DNA of 64,000 nucleotides from Streptomyces griseoviridis (GCA_014649155.1 BMSM01000001.1:310001-374000); one strand, 5' to 3'. Shown: positions 48,028 through 57,102, counted from the stretch's first letter. Made by a program: numbers and translations. Notes: generated by a model from the sequence alone, not told the origin.

Positions 48028-50649
48028 TCACGGCTGCGGCAGGATCTCCACGTACCCGTCGCCGCCGTGCACGCGGACGCGCCGGCCGTCCTCGATGAGC
48101 CGGGTGGCGCCGGCCACGCCCACCACGGCGGGCAGGCCGTACTCACGGGCGATCACCGCGCCGTGGGTCATCAGCCCGCCCACCTCCGTCACCAGGCCGG
48201 CGATCCCGGTGAACAGCGGTGACCAGCTCGGGTCCGTGTACGTCGTGACCAGGATGTCGCCCGCCTCCAGGTCGGCGTCGGCCAGGTCGAGGACGACCCG
48301 GGCCCGGCCCTCGACGGTCCCGGCGGAGACCGCGAGCCCCGCGAGGGCGCCGGCCGGCACGTCGTCGCGCCGGTACGCCCCGTCGAGCGCCTCGCCGTCC
48401 GAGGTGAGGACGCGGGGCGGGGTGAGCGTCTGGTGGGCGCGGAACTCCGCCCTGCGCCGCCGTACGAGCCCGTCGTCCACCCGCCGTGTCCGCACGGCCT
48501 CGCGGAACTCCTCGAAGGTCAGGTAGGAGACGTCCTCGCGGTCGCCGATCACCCCGGCCCGCACCAGGCGGTCGGCCTCCGCGAGCAGCGCCCGCTTGTA
48601 GACGAAGAGGCGGCTGACGATGCCGTACTTCGGGTACTCCCGGTAGCCGATGAAGGTCCGGACCCGGTCGATCATCCGCTTGGTCTCGGCGGCCTTGCGG
48701 TCGCCGTCCGGCAGCGCCCGCAGCCGCTCCAGGACCTCCTGCTCCTTCCGCCGTGCCCTGCGCAGCCCCTCCTCGAAGCGCCGCGCGGCGGCCCCCGCCG
48801 TGAAGTTGCGGACGTTGTCGAGGAGTGCGGGCACCAGGGTGGCGGGCCGTTCGCGCCACCGGGGCCGGGTGATGTCGATCTCGCCGGTGCAGCGCATCCC
48901 GTACCGGTCGAGGTAGGACTCCAGGGCGGCGCGCGCCTCGGCCCCGCCTTCGTGCTTCGGCAGCTCGTCCAGGAAGCCGTCGTCGTTCCCGACGCCCCGC
49001 AGGAACGCCACCACCTCCGGATGCGGCCGGATCACGTCGGCCACGTCGAGCAGCGCCAGGCCCATCTCCGAGGTGATGTTGCCGGGGGCGGACAGCGTGA
49101 GGGTGTCGGCCGCGTTCTTCTCGCCCAGCCACCGAGCCAGCCTGTCGTTGAGCCACCAGGTGGCGTCCATGCCCGCCATGAGGACCCGAAAGCTCAGCGG
49201 ATCGCCGAGCACGCGCCGGTGTTCCGCGAACGCCTCCAGCAGGAAGTCGAACAGCTCGGGTCCGCTGTGCGCGCGGATGTCGCGTTCCAGGGCGGCGAGG
49301 GAGGCCCGGCTGCGGTCGACCAGCTCGGTGACGAGGGCCGGGTCGGTCTCGACCGGGGCGGGCGGCCCGCCGGGCGGGGGTCCGCCGGCGTCCGCCGCGT
49401 CCGGGAGCGTGGGGATGAAGTCGCCCCGGTCGAGCACGCTCTCCAGCGCGTCCCTGACCAGCGGGTCGCCGCGGCCCATGAGGTCCAGCAGGGCGGTGCG
49501 GCCCGCGGGCGTGGCCAGGCGCCGGGTGACGTCGACGAACAGCCGCCCGCCGGCCTCGTGCATCGGTGCCATGGCCGTCAGCCGCCACACGGAGAGCCCC
49601 AGCGGCTTCATGGCGTCGGTCATCATCTGCTGGTGCCCGACGGAGACGTAGACGTGGTTCTCCCCGTCGCCGGCCTCGGGGACCGGGAAGAGCGTCGTGA
49701 CCGGCCGGCTCTGCACGAACCAGAACCCGTCGTCGGTCAGGCACCACTCGATGTCCTGCGGGCGGCCGAAGTGCCGTTCGATCCGCCGCCCCAGCTCCAC
49801 GAGCCGCACCGCCTCCGCGTCCGTCAGCACCGGCCGCTCCCGCAGCGCCGCGTCGACCGGCACCTCCCGGGTGCCGCCGCCCGGCAGCGCCCGCACGGCC
49901 CGTTCCTTGACGGCGGTCGTCCGGGCCACGACCTCGCCGCCGCGCACCCTGAGGACGTCCGGGTTCACCACGCCGGACACCAGGGCCTCGCCCAGCCCGT
50001 GACCGGCGTCCACGGTGGCGGTCCGCCGGTCGCCCGTGACGGGGTCGGCGGTGAACAGGACGCCCGCCGCCCGCGGGTCGGCCATCCGCTGCACGACCAC
50101 GGCCATCCGGACCGTACGGTCGTCGACGCCGCCCCGCCGGCGGTAGCGCACGGCCCGCTCGCTGAACAGCGAGGCCCAGCACCGGCGGATGTGCCGGACG
50201 ACCTCCTCGGCGCCCACCACGTTCAGGTACGAGTCGTGCTGCCCGGCGAAGGAGGCCGTCGGCAGGTCCTCCGCCGTCGCGCTGGACCGGACGGCGTAGG
50301 CGTCCCGCTCGCCGAGCCGGGCCAGGGCGCCCGTGACCTCCGCCGCGAGGCTCTCCGGGACGGGGGCCTCCTCGACGGCCCGGCGGAGCCGCGCGCCGAG
50401 CGCGCGGACCGTCTCCACGTCGTCCGGGTCCGTGCGCGCCGACCGGTCCAGCAACCCGTCCACCGCCGGCGCCCCCGCCAGGGCCGCCCGGAAGGCGTCC
50501 GTCGTCACACAGAAGCCGTCCGGTACGCGGATGCCGTCGATCCCCACCAGTTCGCCGAGGTGCGCGGCCTTGCCGCCGAAGCGCGCGGTCCGGTCCTCAC
50601 CGCCGTGCCCCGCGATCTCCCGGAGGCCGACCACGTACTGCTCGCTCAC
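48028..50649 (-). CDS. rph: Rifamycin-inactivating phosphotransferase
   Basis: An 873-residue PEP-synthase-like antibiotic-modifying enzyme. It transfers the beta-phosphate of ATP through a swinging histidine to the C21 hydroxyl of rifamycins. The ATP-grasp part (1-320) has GGKAAHLGEL, YAVRSSATAEDLPTASFAGQ and DIEWCLTDDGFWFVQSRPVTT. The central rifampin-binding part runs to about 750. The C-terminal phospho-histidine domain has H829 in GGLMTHGAVIAREYGLPAVV. Length and motifs fit the Rph family rather than PpsA. The GTG at 50649 has GGAGG upstream. A rifamycin-associated element lies 85 bases before the start, supporting induction by rifamycins. Confidence 0.93.
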   Translation of the reverse strand: MSEQYVVGLREIAGHGGEDRTARFGGKAAHLGELVGIDGIRVPDGFCVTTDAFRAALAGAPAVDGLLDRSARTDPDDVETVRALGARLRRAVEEAPVPESLAAEVTGALARLGERDAYAVRSSATAEDLPTASFAGQHDSYLNVVGAEEVVRHIRRCWASLFSERAVRYRRRGGVDDRTVRMAVVVQRMADPRAAGVLFTADPVTGDRRTATVDAGHGLGEALVSGVVNPDVLRVRGGEVVARTTAVKERAVRALPGGGTREVPVDAALRERPVLTDAEAVRLVELGRRIERHFGRPQDIEWCLTDDGFWFVQSRPVTTLFPVPEAGDGENHVYVSVGHQQMMTDAMKPLGLSVWRLTAMAPMHEAGGRLFVDVTRRLATPAGRTALLDLMGRGDPLVRDALESVLDRGDFIPTLPDAADAGGPPPGGPPAPVETDPALVTELVDRSRASLAALERDIRAHSGPELFDFLLEAFAEHRRVLGDPLSFRVLMAGMDATWWLNDRLARWLGEKNAADTLTLSAPGNITSEMGLALLDVADVIRPHPEVVAFLRGVGNDDGFLDELPKHEGGAEARAALESYLDRYGMRCTGEIDITRPRWRERPATLVPALLDNVRNFTAGAAARRFEEGLRRARRKEQEVLERLRALPDGDRKAAETKRMIDRVRTFIGYREYPKYGIVSRLFVYKRALLAEADRLVRAGVIGDREDVSYLTFEEFREAVRTRRVDDGLVRRRRAEFRAHQTLTPPRVLTSDGEALDGAYRRDDVPAGALAGLAVSAGTVEGRARVVLDLADADLEAGDILVTTYTDPSWSPLFTGIAGLVTEVGGLMTHGAVIAREYGLPAVVGVAGATRLIEDGRRVRVHGGDGYVEILPQP

Positions 50650-50733
50650 CGTGAACCTCCATGGCGGGCCGGGCCCGCCGTCGCCTTGCGGTGGCCGGTC
50701 GTGGCCACGGCCGACGATTCTGCGCCGTACCCC

Positions 50734-50752
50734 GGGTCTTGCCGCAAGCCCC
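50734..50752 (-). promoter_or_regulatory. Rifamycin-associated element (RAE) upstream of rph
   Basis: Read on the minus strand the sequence is GGGGCTTGCGGCAAGACCC, one base from the published RAE consensus, with CTTGC-G-GCAAG as its inverted core. A TATAGC (-10-like) lies just upstream of it in the direction of rph. RAEs mediate rifamycin-induced transcription of rph and related genes in actinomycetes. Confidence 0.88.
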
Positions 50753-50885
50753 CTGGTGGGCTATAGCTTGAGAGTGGCAGGGAGAGTCGTTTCTCCTTGC
50801 CTTTTCCATGCCTTCTCCCTCAACTCTCTCCTCAGCCTTTCCCTGGCCCTTCTCCCGGCCCGGGGCCGCCCTCGGCGCGGAGGCG

Positions 50886-51782
50886 TCAGCGGCGCCCGTA
50901 CGCCCCCGCGGCGATGTCCTCCAGCAGCGTCGGCCCGGTCGGGGTCCAGCCGAGCAGCTCCCGGGTGGCGGTGCTGGTCGCGGCGAGGTCCATGCGGAAG
51001 AAGGCGCCGATCCAGCCGAAGTGGTCCGCGGCGTCCTCGGCGGGGACCGGGGCGACCGGCAGGCCGAGGGCGCGGCCGAGGGCCTCCGCGATGGCGCGGG
51101 TGCTGACGCCCTCCTCCGCGACGGCGTGCAGCCGGGAGCCGGCCGGCGCCTTCTCCAGGCCGAGGCGGACCATCCGGGCGGCGTCGCGGACGTGCACCGC
51201 CGCCCACCGGTTGGTGCCGTCACCGGGGTGGGCGGAGACGCCCTTCTCCCGGGCCACCCCGGCGAGGACCGAGACGAAGCCGTGGTCACCGGTGCCGTGC
51301 ACGGTGGGCGAGAAGCGCAGGCTCACGCTGTGCACGCCGCGCTCCACGAACTCCAGGGCCAGGTTCTCCGTGCCGCCGCGCGGCGAGTCGGGGCCGTGGG
51401 ACGGGTTCGGGTCGCTCTCGGTGGCGGGCCGCCCCTGGGCCAGCCCGGCCACCCCCGACGCCAGCAGGAACGGCCGCCCGCTCCCGGTGAGCGCGTCCCC
51501 GATGGCCTGGACGGCGGCCCGCTCGGCCGCGTTCGATGCGGCCTGGTCGGTGAAGTCGTGCTTGTTGGCCAGGTGGACGACGGCCTCGGCGGCGTCGGCC
51601 GCCGAGGCGATGCCCCGCGGGTCGTCGAGGTCACCGCGGTGGACCCGCACGCCCTTGGCCGCCAGGGCCGCGGCGGAGGCGTCGGACCGGGCCAGCCCGG
51701 TGACCTCGTGCCCCGCGGTGAGCAGTTCGTCGACGACGGCGGAGCCGATCCAGCCGGAGGCCCCGGTGACGAAAACGCGCAT
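50886..51782 (-). CDS. NAD(P)-dependent SDR-type oxidoreductase/epimerase-like
   Basis: A 298-residue extended/atypical short-chain dehydrogenase. The nucleotide motif is VFVTGASGWIGSAVVDELL (3-21), followed by GLARSDASAAALAAKGVRVHRGDLDD. The usual YxxxK is not obvious; the region GVAGLAQGRPATESDPNPSH lies where it would be expected, as in NmrA/WcaG-like atypical members. The reaction is unknown. ATG at 51782. It is divergent from a TetR gene over a 104-base region with a 38-bp near-perfect palindrome, and so probably repressed by that regulator. Confidence 0.87.
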   Translation of the reverse strand: MRVFVTGASGWIGSAVVDELLTAGHEVTGLARSDASAAALAAKGVRVHRGDLDDPRGIASAADAAEAVVHLANKHDFTDQAASNAAERAAVQAIGDALTGSGRPFLLASGVAGLAQGRPATESDPNPSHGPDSPRGGTENLALEFVERGVHSVSLRFSPTVHGTGDHGFVSVLAGVAREKGVSAHPGDGTNRWAAVHVRDAARMVRLGLEKAPAGSRLHAVAEEGVSTRAIAEALGRALGLPVAPVPAEDAADHFGWIGAFFRMDLAATSTATRELLGWTPTGPTLLEDIAAGAYGRR

Positions 51783-51805
51783 GACGTGCTCCTGGAAGAG
51801 GAATC

Positions 51806-51843
51806 AGTGATGTCTGTGACTGACGTCAGCCACAGACATCACT
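51806..51843. promoter_or_regulatory. 38-bp palindromic operator between SDR and tetR
   Basis: Perfect 13-base arms AGTGATGTCTGTG (51806-51818) and CACAGACATCACT (51831-51843) flank a centre containing the palindrome TGACGTCA. This nested dyad is a strong candidate TetR operator controlling both divergent genes. Confidence 0.8.
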
Positions 51844-51886
51844 GTACGCCTCCACGTCAGTTGCTGTCATCACTAGACTCGTGCCC

Positions 51887-52468
51887 ATGGCGAGATGGGA
51901 ACCCGGGACCGCGGAACGACTCCAGGCGGCCGCACTGGAACTGTTCGCGACCCGCGGCTACGAGCGCACGACGGCCACGGAGATCGCCCAGTCCGTCGGG
52001 CTGACCGAGCGAACCTTCTTCCGGCACTTCCAGGACAAGCGCGAGGTCCTCTTCCACGGGCAGGACCGGCTGAGCGAGGCGATCCTCGACGGGGTGCGCG
52101 GCGCGCCGGACGACGCCTCGCCGCTGGACACGGTCGCCCACGCCCTGTGCGCCCTCGCGCCGTTCTTCTCGCCGGAGCGCCGCGCCTCCTCCCGGACGCG
52201 GAAGGCCGTGGTCGACGACAACCCCGCCCTCCAGGAGCGTGAACTGCGCAAGCTGGCCGACCTCGCCGTGCTGCTCGCCGACACGCTCCGGGCCCGGGGC
52301 GTCGGCGACCTCGCGGCCACCGTGGCGGCGCAGACCGGGACCGCGGTCTTCGGGGTCGCCTTCGGGCGCTGGGTCCGCGACGGCGAGGAGCGGGGGTTCG
52401 CGGAGGTCGTGACCGAGGTCCACGGCGAGCTGCTCGCCCTCGCCGGCAGGGCGGCGCCGGTGGCGTGA
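51887..52468 (+). CDS. TetR/AcrR family transcriptional regulator
   Basis: A 193-residue repressor. The helix-turn-helix lies at about 12-55 (LQAAALELFATRGYERTTAT and EIAQSVGLTERTFFRHFQDK), and the C-terminal ligand domain is helical. TAGACT (51874-51879) sits only seven bases before the ATG, so the mRNA may be leaderless; no ribosome-binding site is visible. A GTG at 51881 is the alternative start. It is probably autoregulated through the palindrome at 51806-51843 and represses the divergent SDR gene. Confidence 0.9.
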   Translation: MARWEPGTAERLQAAALELFATRGYERTTATEIAQSVGLTERTFFRHFQDKREVLFHGQDRLSEAILDGVRGAPDDASPLDTVAHALCALAPFFSPERRASSRTRKAVVDDNPALQERELRKLADLAVLLADTLRARGVGDLAATVAAQTGTAVFGVAFGRWVRDGEERGFAEVVTEVHGELLALAGRAAPVA

Positions 52469-52499
52469 GCACCGGCGCCGCCCCGGTGTGCCCGGGTGC

Positions 52500-53160
52500 T
52501 CAGCCCCGGTCGACGCCCAGGGTCAGGGTGCCGGTGTACCCGGCGGTGACGGAGCCGGTGACGGTCATCGGGCCGGCCGCGGCGCCGCCGTCTCCGTGGA
52601 TGCCGTCCTGCGCGAGCGTGGTGCGCGGCACTGTTGGCCGAGTACGGCGATACGGCGGCGACGGCCTGGGTGACCGACTCGGCGACGAAGAGCTGGCCGG
52701 TGTGCAGTTCCTCGCCACCGGTGAACGAACCGTCCGGGGTGAGGGTGACGTCCGTGTGCACCTTGACGTGCAGGTGCACGCACCGGCCGCGGTACCGGCC
52801 GGGGTACCGGCCGGGGTGGACCGTGCCGACGCGAGCGACGCCGTCGGCGCCGGTCAGGACGCCGCCGCGGAGGAAGGTGCCGTTGTCGGGTTCGGTGTGG
52901 CCGTTGTTGCCGGCGAAGCCGGAGTACTCGCCGAGCGCGTCGCAGTGCCACAGCTCCACCAGCGCCCCGGCCGGCGGCGCGCAGACGGGCGCGGTGCGCG
53001 GGGTCCGCGCACCTTCGGCGGTCGCACCTTCGGCGGTCGCGGCCTCGGCGGTGACGGCTTCCTTGGCGGACACGGCGCCGACGGTGAGCGCGGCGGCCGT
53101 CGCGCCGGTACCGAGCGGGACGGTACGGCGCCGGACGCGGGGGTCGGTGTTGTCTGCCAT
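52500..53160 (-). pseudogene. Frameshifted intradiol ring-cleavage dioxygenase-like protein
   Basis: From ATG 53160 the frame gives a Tat-like leader (DPRVRRRTVPLGTGATAAAL) and then the dioxygenase core: VELWHCDALGEYSGF with the first Tyr ligand, FLRGGVLTGADGVARVGTVHPG, and CVHLHVKVHTDVTLTPDG with His-x-His. After PYSANSA a one-base shift moves the natural ending (RTTLAQDGIHGDGG and GYTGTLTLGVDRG) into another frame ending at 52500. Family members open catechol-type rings with Fe(III). The shift is at about 52634-52640 in GCCGCGCACC. A sequencing error is possible; otherwise the last 45 residues are lost. Confidence 0.75.
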
Positions 53161-53371
53161 GGACACGGCACCGTAGGGAGACCACCTGGCAGGACGTGCG
53201 AGTCCGGCCAGGTGACGCACCGTCAAGTCGGGTACCGGTCATGCGCGGAACCACTCCCTCCGCCCGCTGCCTCCTCCGCCCGCCGTCCCCTCCGCCCCGA
53301 CCGGACCGGTCCGCGGCGATCGGGCCGGGGCACCGCGCCCTCTGCGACGGTGGACACCGAAAGGAGGCGCG

Positions 53372-54244
53372 GTGATCTCAGCGCTCAACGAACTGGTCGG
53401 CCGCGTGGAGGAGGACCTCGCCGCGGACCCCGACCTCCCCGCCCTGGCCACGGCGCTCGGCACCACCGAGTACCACCTGCGCCGGATGTTCTCCTCCCTG
53501 GCCGGCCTGCCCCTGTCGGAGTACGTGCGCCGGCGCCGTATGACCGTCGCCGCCGCCGACGTCGTCCGGGGCGAGGACGACCTGCTGACCATCGCCGTCC
53601 GGCACGGCTACGGCTCCACCGAGGCGTTCGGACGCGCGTTCCGGGCGGTCCACGGGGCCACGCCCCGCGAGGTCCGCCGCGCCGGAGGACCACTGCGCAC
53701 ACAAGCCCGGCTCAGGTTCCGCCTGACCGTCGAAGGGAGCACCCCCATGGACACCCGTATCACCGACCGCCCCGCGTTCCGCCTGATCGGCCACGCGGCC
53801 CGGGTCCCGCTCGTCCACCAGGGCGTCAACCCGCACATCCAGCGGCACATCGCCGCCCTGCCGCAGCGGGAGCACACCCGGCTGAGATCCCTCGGCGACA
53901 CCGACCCCGCCGGCCTCCTCCAGGTCTGCGACGACCTCGCCCCCGACGCCCCCGAGGGCACCGAACTGACCTACCTGCACGGCGTCGCCGTCACCCGGGA
54001 CACCCCCGCCCCCGACGACCTCGACGCCATCGAGGTGCCGGCCGGCCGGTGGGCGGTCTTCCGCAGTGCCGGACCGTACCCGGCGGCCCTCCAGGGCACC
54101 TGGGCCGCGACCGCGGCCGAGTGGTTCCCCGCCAACCCGTGGCGCCTGCGCCCCGGCCCGTCGATCGTCGCCGTCCTCGACCGCGCGGCGGACTTCACCA
54201 CGGCCACGTGCGAACTGTGGCTGCCGGTCGAACCGGCCGCCTGA
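53372..54244 (+). CDS. AraC family regulator with GyrI-like effector domain
   Basis: A 290-residue protein with the AraC double helix-turn-helix at the N-terminus (about 1-110: LATALGTTEYHLRRMFSSLAG, LTIAVRHGYGSTEAFGRAFR, AVHGATPREVRR). From about 125 to 290 comes a GyrI/SoxS-binding-like domain (MDTRITDRPAFRLIGHAARV, GVAVTRDTPAPDDLDAIEVP, ELWLPVEPA). Such proteins sense amphipathic small molecules and often control efflux or detoxification genes. GTG at 53372 with a perfect AAGGAGG upstream. It stands 130 bases before the DGPF/ECF42 pair, which it may control. Confidence 0.9.
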   Translation: MISALNELVGRVEEDLAADPDLPALATALGTTEYHLRRMFSSLAGLPLSEYVRRRRMTVAAADVVRGEDDLLTIAVRHGYGSTEAFGRAFRAVHGATPREVRRAGGPLRTQARLRFRLTVEGSTPMDTRITDRPAFRLIGHAARVPLVHQGVNPHIQRHIAALPQREHTRLRSLGDTDPAGLLQVCDDLAPDAPEGTELTYLHGVAVTRDTPAPDDLDAIEVPAGRWAVFRSAGPYPAALQGTWAATAAEWFPANPWRLRPGPSIVAVLDRAADFTTATCELWLPVEPAA

Positions 54245-54374
54245 CCCGCCCGTACGACGCCCTCACGGAGATCCGGGAGAAAAATCCGCCGAGGATGTCG
54301 AGAACGCGGCGCCGGCTCCGTCCCCGGGGTGAACGCGACCACAATGGGCCGCACCCGCACCGAGGAGAGCCACG

Positions 54375-54782
54375 ATGGCCAAGTACCTGCTCCTGAAGCA
54401 CTACCGCGGCGCCCCGGCGGCGGTGAACGACATCCCCATGGACCGGTGGACGCCGGAAGAGATCTCCGCGCACATCCGGTACATGAACGAGTTCGCCGCC
54501 CGGCTGGAGGAGACCGGGGAGTTCGTCGACGGCCAGGCCCTCGCCCCCGAGGGGGCCTGGGTCCGGTACGACGGCGAGGGCCGGCCGCCGGTCACCGACG
54601 GCCCGTTCGCCGAGACCAAGGACCTCATCGCCGGCTGGATGGTGATCGACGTCGACGGCTACGACCGCGCCGTCGAACTGGCCGGGGAACTCTCGGCGGC
54701 CCCCGGCGCCGGCGGCAGGCCGATCCACGAGTGGCTGGAGGTGCGCCCCTTCCTCACCGCGCACCCCACCGTCACGGAGTGA
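54375..54782 (+). CDS. YCII-related DGPF-domain protein (ECF42 partner)
   Basis: A 135-residue ferredoxin-like-fold protein. The motif TDGPFAETKDLIAGWMVIDVDG gives the DGPF family its name. Such proteins are consistently encoded beside ECF42 sigma factors. The domain is needed for, or linked to, sigma activity in studied cases, but its ligand is not established. ATG at 54375 with GAGGAGAG upstream. The stop is eight bases before the sigma-factor ATG. Confidence 0.92.
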   Translation: MAKYLLLKHYRGAPAAVNDIPMDRWTPEEISAHIRYMNEFAARLEETGEFVDGQALAPEGAWVRYDGEGRPPVTDGPFAETKDLIAGWMVIDVDGYDRAVELAGELSAAPGAGGRPIHEWLEVRPFLTAHPTVTE

Positions 54783-54790
54783 CCCCGCCG

Positions 54791-55936
54791 ATGGACGAGG
54801 TCCTGCTCCGCCGCCTCACCCCGGGCGTCCTCGCCGTCCTCGTCCGCCGCGGAGCCGACTTCGCGGCGGCCGAGGACGCCGTGCAGGACGCCCTGGTCGA
54901 GGCGGTCCGGAGCTGGCCGGACGACCCGCCCCGGGACCCCAGGGGCTGGCTGGTCACCGTGGCCTGGCGCAAGTTCCTCGACCGGGCCCGCTCGGACACC
55001 GCCCGCCGCCGGCGCGAGCACCTCGTCGAGGAGGAACCCGCGCCCGGCCCCGCCCCCGCCGCGGACGACACCCTCCAGCTCTACTTCCTGTGCGCCCACC
55101 CGTCCCTGTCCCCGTCGTCCGCTGTCGCCCTCACCCTGCGCGCCGTCGGCGGCCTCACCACCCGCCAGATCGCCGCCGCCTACCTGGTCCCCGAGGCGAC
55201 GATGGCCCAGCGCATCAGCCGCGCCAAACGCACCGTCTCCGGCGTCCGCCTCGACCGGCCCGGCGACGTCGCCACCGTGCTGCGCGTCCTCTACCTGGTC
55301 TTCAACGAGGGCTACTCCGGTGACGTCGACCTCGCCGCCGAGGCCATCCGGCTCACCCGCCACCTCGCGGCGGCCGTCGACCACCCCGAGGTGGCGGGCC
55401 TGCTCGCCCTGATGCTGCTCCACCACGCCCGGCGCCCCGCCAGGACCGCGCCCGACGGCAGCCTGGTGCCGCTCGCCGAGCAGGACCGGAGCCGGTGGGA
55501 CACCGGCGCCATCGCCGAGGGCGTCGCCGTCCTCCAGGCCGCCCTCGCCCGCGACCGGCTGGGCGAGTTCCAGGCCCAGGCCGCCGTCGCCGCCCTGCAC
55601 GCCGACGCGCCCACCGCCGGGGAGACCGACTGGCCGCAGATCGTGGAGTGGTACGACGAACTCGTCCGCCTGACCGGCAGTCCGGTCGTCCGCCTCAACC
55701 GCGCGGTCGCCGTGGGCGAGGCCGACGGGCCGCGCGCCGGGCTGGCCGCCCTCGCGGAACTGGACCCCGCGCTGCCCCGCCACACCGCGGCGGCGGCCTA
55801 CCTCCACGAACGCGACGGCGACCTGGCGAAGGCGGCCCGGCTGTACGCCGAGGCGGCCCACAAGGCGTCCGACCTCGCCGAACGCGACCACCTGACCCGC
55901 CGGGCCGCCCGGCTCAACGCCCGGCCGCGGCGCTGA
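54791..55936 (+). CDS. ECF42-type RNA polymerase sigma factor
   Basis: A 381-residue extracytoplasmic-function sigma factor with the long C-terminal extension of group ECF42. Sigma-2 lies at about 10-60 (FAAAEDAVQDALVEAVRSWP, DPRGWLVTVAWRKFLDRARS). Sigma-4 lies at about 100-160 (LTTRQIAAAYLVPEATMAQR, ISRAKRT). The DUF6596/TPR-like extension follows (VLRVLYLVFNEGYSGDVDLA, then VRLNRAVAVGEADGPRAGL). Activity is probably set by the extension and the DGPF partner instead of an anti-sigma factor. A GTG at 54779 that overlaps the upstream stop is an alternative start. Confidence 0.92.
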   Translation: MDEVLLRRLTPGVLAVLVRRGADFAAAEDAVQDALVEAVRSWPDDPPRDPRGWLVTVAWRKFLDRARSDTARRRREHLVEEEPAPGPAPAADDTLQLYFLCAHPSLSPSSAVALTLRAVGGLTTRQIAAAYLVPEATMAQRISRAKRTVSGVRLDRPGDVATVLRVLYLVFNEGYSGDVDLAAEAIRLTRHLAAAVDHPEVAGLLALMLLHHARRPARTAPDGSLVPLAEQDRSRWDTGAIAEGVAVLQAALARDRLGEFQAQAAVAALHADAPTAGETDWPQIVEWYDELVRLTGSPVVRLNRAVAVGEADGPRAGLAALAELDPALPRHTAAAAYLHERDGDLAKAARLYAEAAHKASDLAERDHLTRRAARLNARPRR

Positions 55937-57041
55937 CGGAGGCCGGCCGGTAGGTGGGATAGTCCGTGTACCCGACGGGTCCGCCGGTGTACATGGCGTA
56001 CCGCGCCCGGATGTCGTTGACGGGAGCCCCGGCGCGGACACGGGCGACCAGGTCGGGGTTGGCGAGGAAGGGCCGGCCGAGCGCGACGAGGTCGGCCCCG
56101 GCGGCGAGGAGGCGCTCCCCGGCCGCCCGGCCGCCGTCGGCGGGGACGTGGTCGGCGGGCAGCACCGGGTTGGCGATCAGCGTTCCCGGCCACAGCTCCC
56201 GCAGCCGGTGGAAGAGCGGCCGGTCCGGATCGGCGTAGGCGAGGTGCAGATACGCCGGTTCCCGCCCGGCGACGGCCGCCAGCAGGGCCGGGTAGAGGGC
56301 GTCGGTGTCGGTCTCGGTGATGCCGTTGACCGTGTTGCCGGGGGAGACGCGCAGACCGGTCCGTTCGGGCCCGATCGCCTCGACCACGGCGGCGACGACC
56401 TCCGCCGCGAACCGGACGCGGCCCGCGACGCCGCCGCCGTAACCGTCCGTCCGCCGGTTGGTGCCGGAGGCGAGGAACTGGTGGAGCAGATGGCCGTTGG
56501 CGCTGTGCACCTCCACCCCGGCGAACCCGGCGTCGACCGCGCGGCGGGCGGCGGAGGCGAAGTCGCGGACCGTCCGCGCGATGTCCTCGGCGGTCATCTC
56601 CCGTGGCACGACGGCCGGCCGGAGCCCGCCCGGCGTGTGGATCGGCTCGGGCAGCGCGACGGGGGAGGGGGCGACCGGGGTCAGCCCGTTGGTGTCGGGG
56701 TGGCCCACCCGGCCGCCGTGCTGGAGCTGGACGAACACCGGCCCGCCGCCGGCGGCCCGCACGGCCTCGACGACCCGCCGCCAGCCCTCCTGGTGCCGGT
56801 CGGTGTACAGGGCGGTGATGTTCGGGTACGTCTGCCCTTCCGCGTTCGGCGTGGACGCCTCCGCGATGATCATCCCGGCGGTGGCCCGCTGGGCGTAGTA
56901 CTCGGCCATCAGCGGGGTCGGCGTGCCGTCAGGTTCCGCGCGGTTGCGGGTCATGGGGGCGATGACCAGGCGGTTCGCCAGCTCGTGGGGGCCGAGACGG
57001 GCCGGTTCGAGGAGCGGGGAGACGGTCGTGTCGTAGGTCAT
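55914..57041 (-). CDS. Old yellow enzyme family alkene reductase
   Basis: A 375-residue FMN-dependent NADPH:alkene oxidoreductase (OYE). Hallmarks are LANRLVIAPMTRNRAEPDGTP, QLQHGGRVGHPDTNG, VEVHSANGHLLHQFLASGTN and the phosphate-binding ALGRPFLANPDLV. The active-site proton donor region and His pair (HSANGHLLHQF) are intact. Such enzymes reduce activated C=C bonds of electrophiles. ATG at 57041. It is divergent from a MerR gene with a palindrome in the shared 61-base promoter, which suggests electrophile-responsive control. It overlaps the ECF42 gene tail by 23 bases. Confidence 0.95.
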   Translation of the reverse strand: MTYDTTVSPLLEPARLGPHELANRLVIAPMTRNRAEPDGTPTPLMAEYYAQRATAGMIIAEASTPNAEGQTYPNITALYTDRHQEGWRRVVEAVRAAGGGPVFVQLQHGGRVGHPDTNGLTPVAPSPVALPEPIHTPGGLRPAVVPREMTAEDIARTVRDFASAARRAVDAGFAGVEVHSANGHLLHQFLASGTNRRTDGYGGGVAGRVRFAAEVVAAVVEAIGPERTGLRVSPGNTVNGITETDTDALYPALLAAVAGREPAYLHLAYADPDRPLFHRLRELWPGTLIANPVLPADHVPADGGRAAGERLLAAGADLVALGRPFLANPDLVARVRAGAPVNDIRARYAMYTGGPVGYTDYPTYRPASVSAAAGR

Positions 57042-57058
57042 GCGCTTACGCTAGAACT

Positions 57059-57072
57059 TGACACAGGTGTCA
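57059..57072. promoter_or_regulatory. MerR operator between OYE and merR genes
   Basis: TGACAC-AG-GTGTCA is a perfect dyad located 18 bases from the OYE start and 31 bases from the MerR start. A TTGACA (-35-like, 57058-57063) overlaps it. This is the expected place for MerR binding. Confidence 0.7.
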
Positions 57073-57102
57073 GATTCAAGGCGGAGAGGTGTGACGTGCG
57101 TC

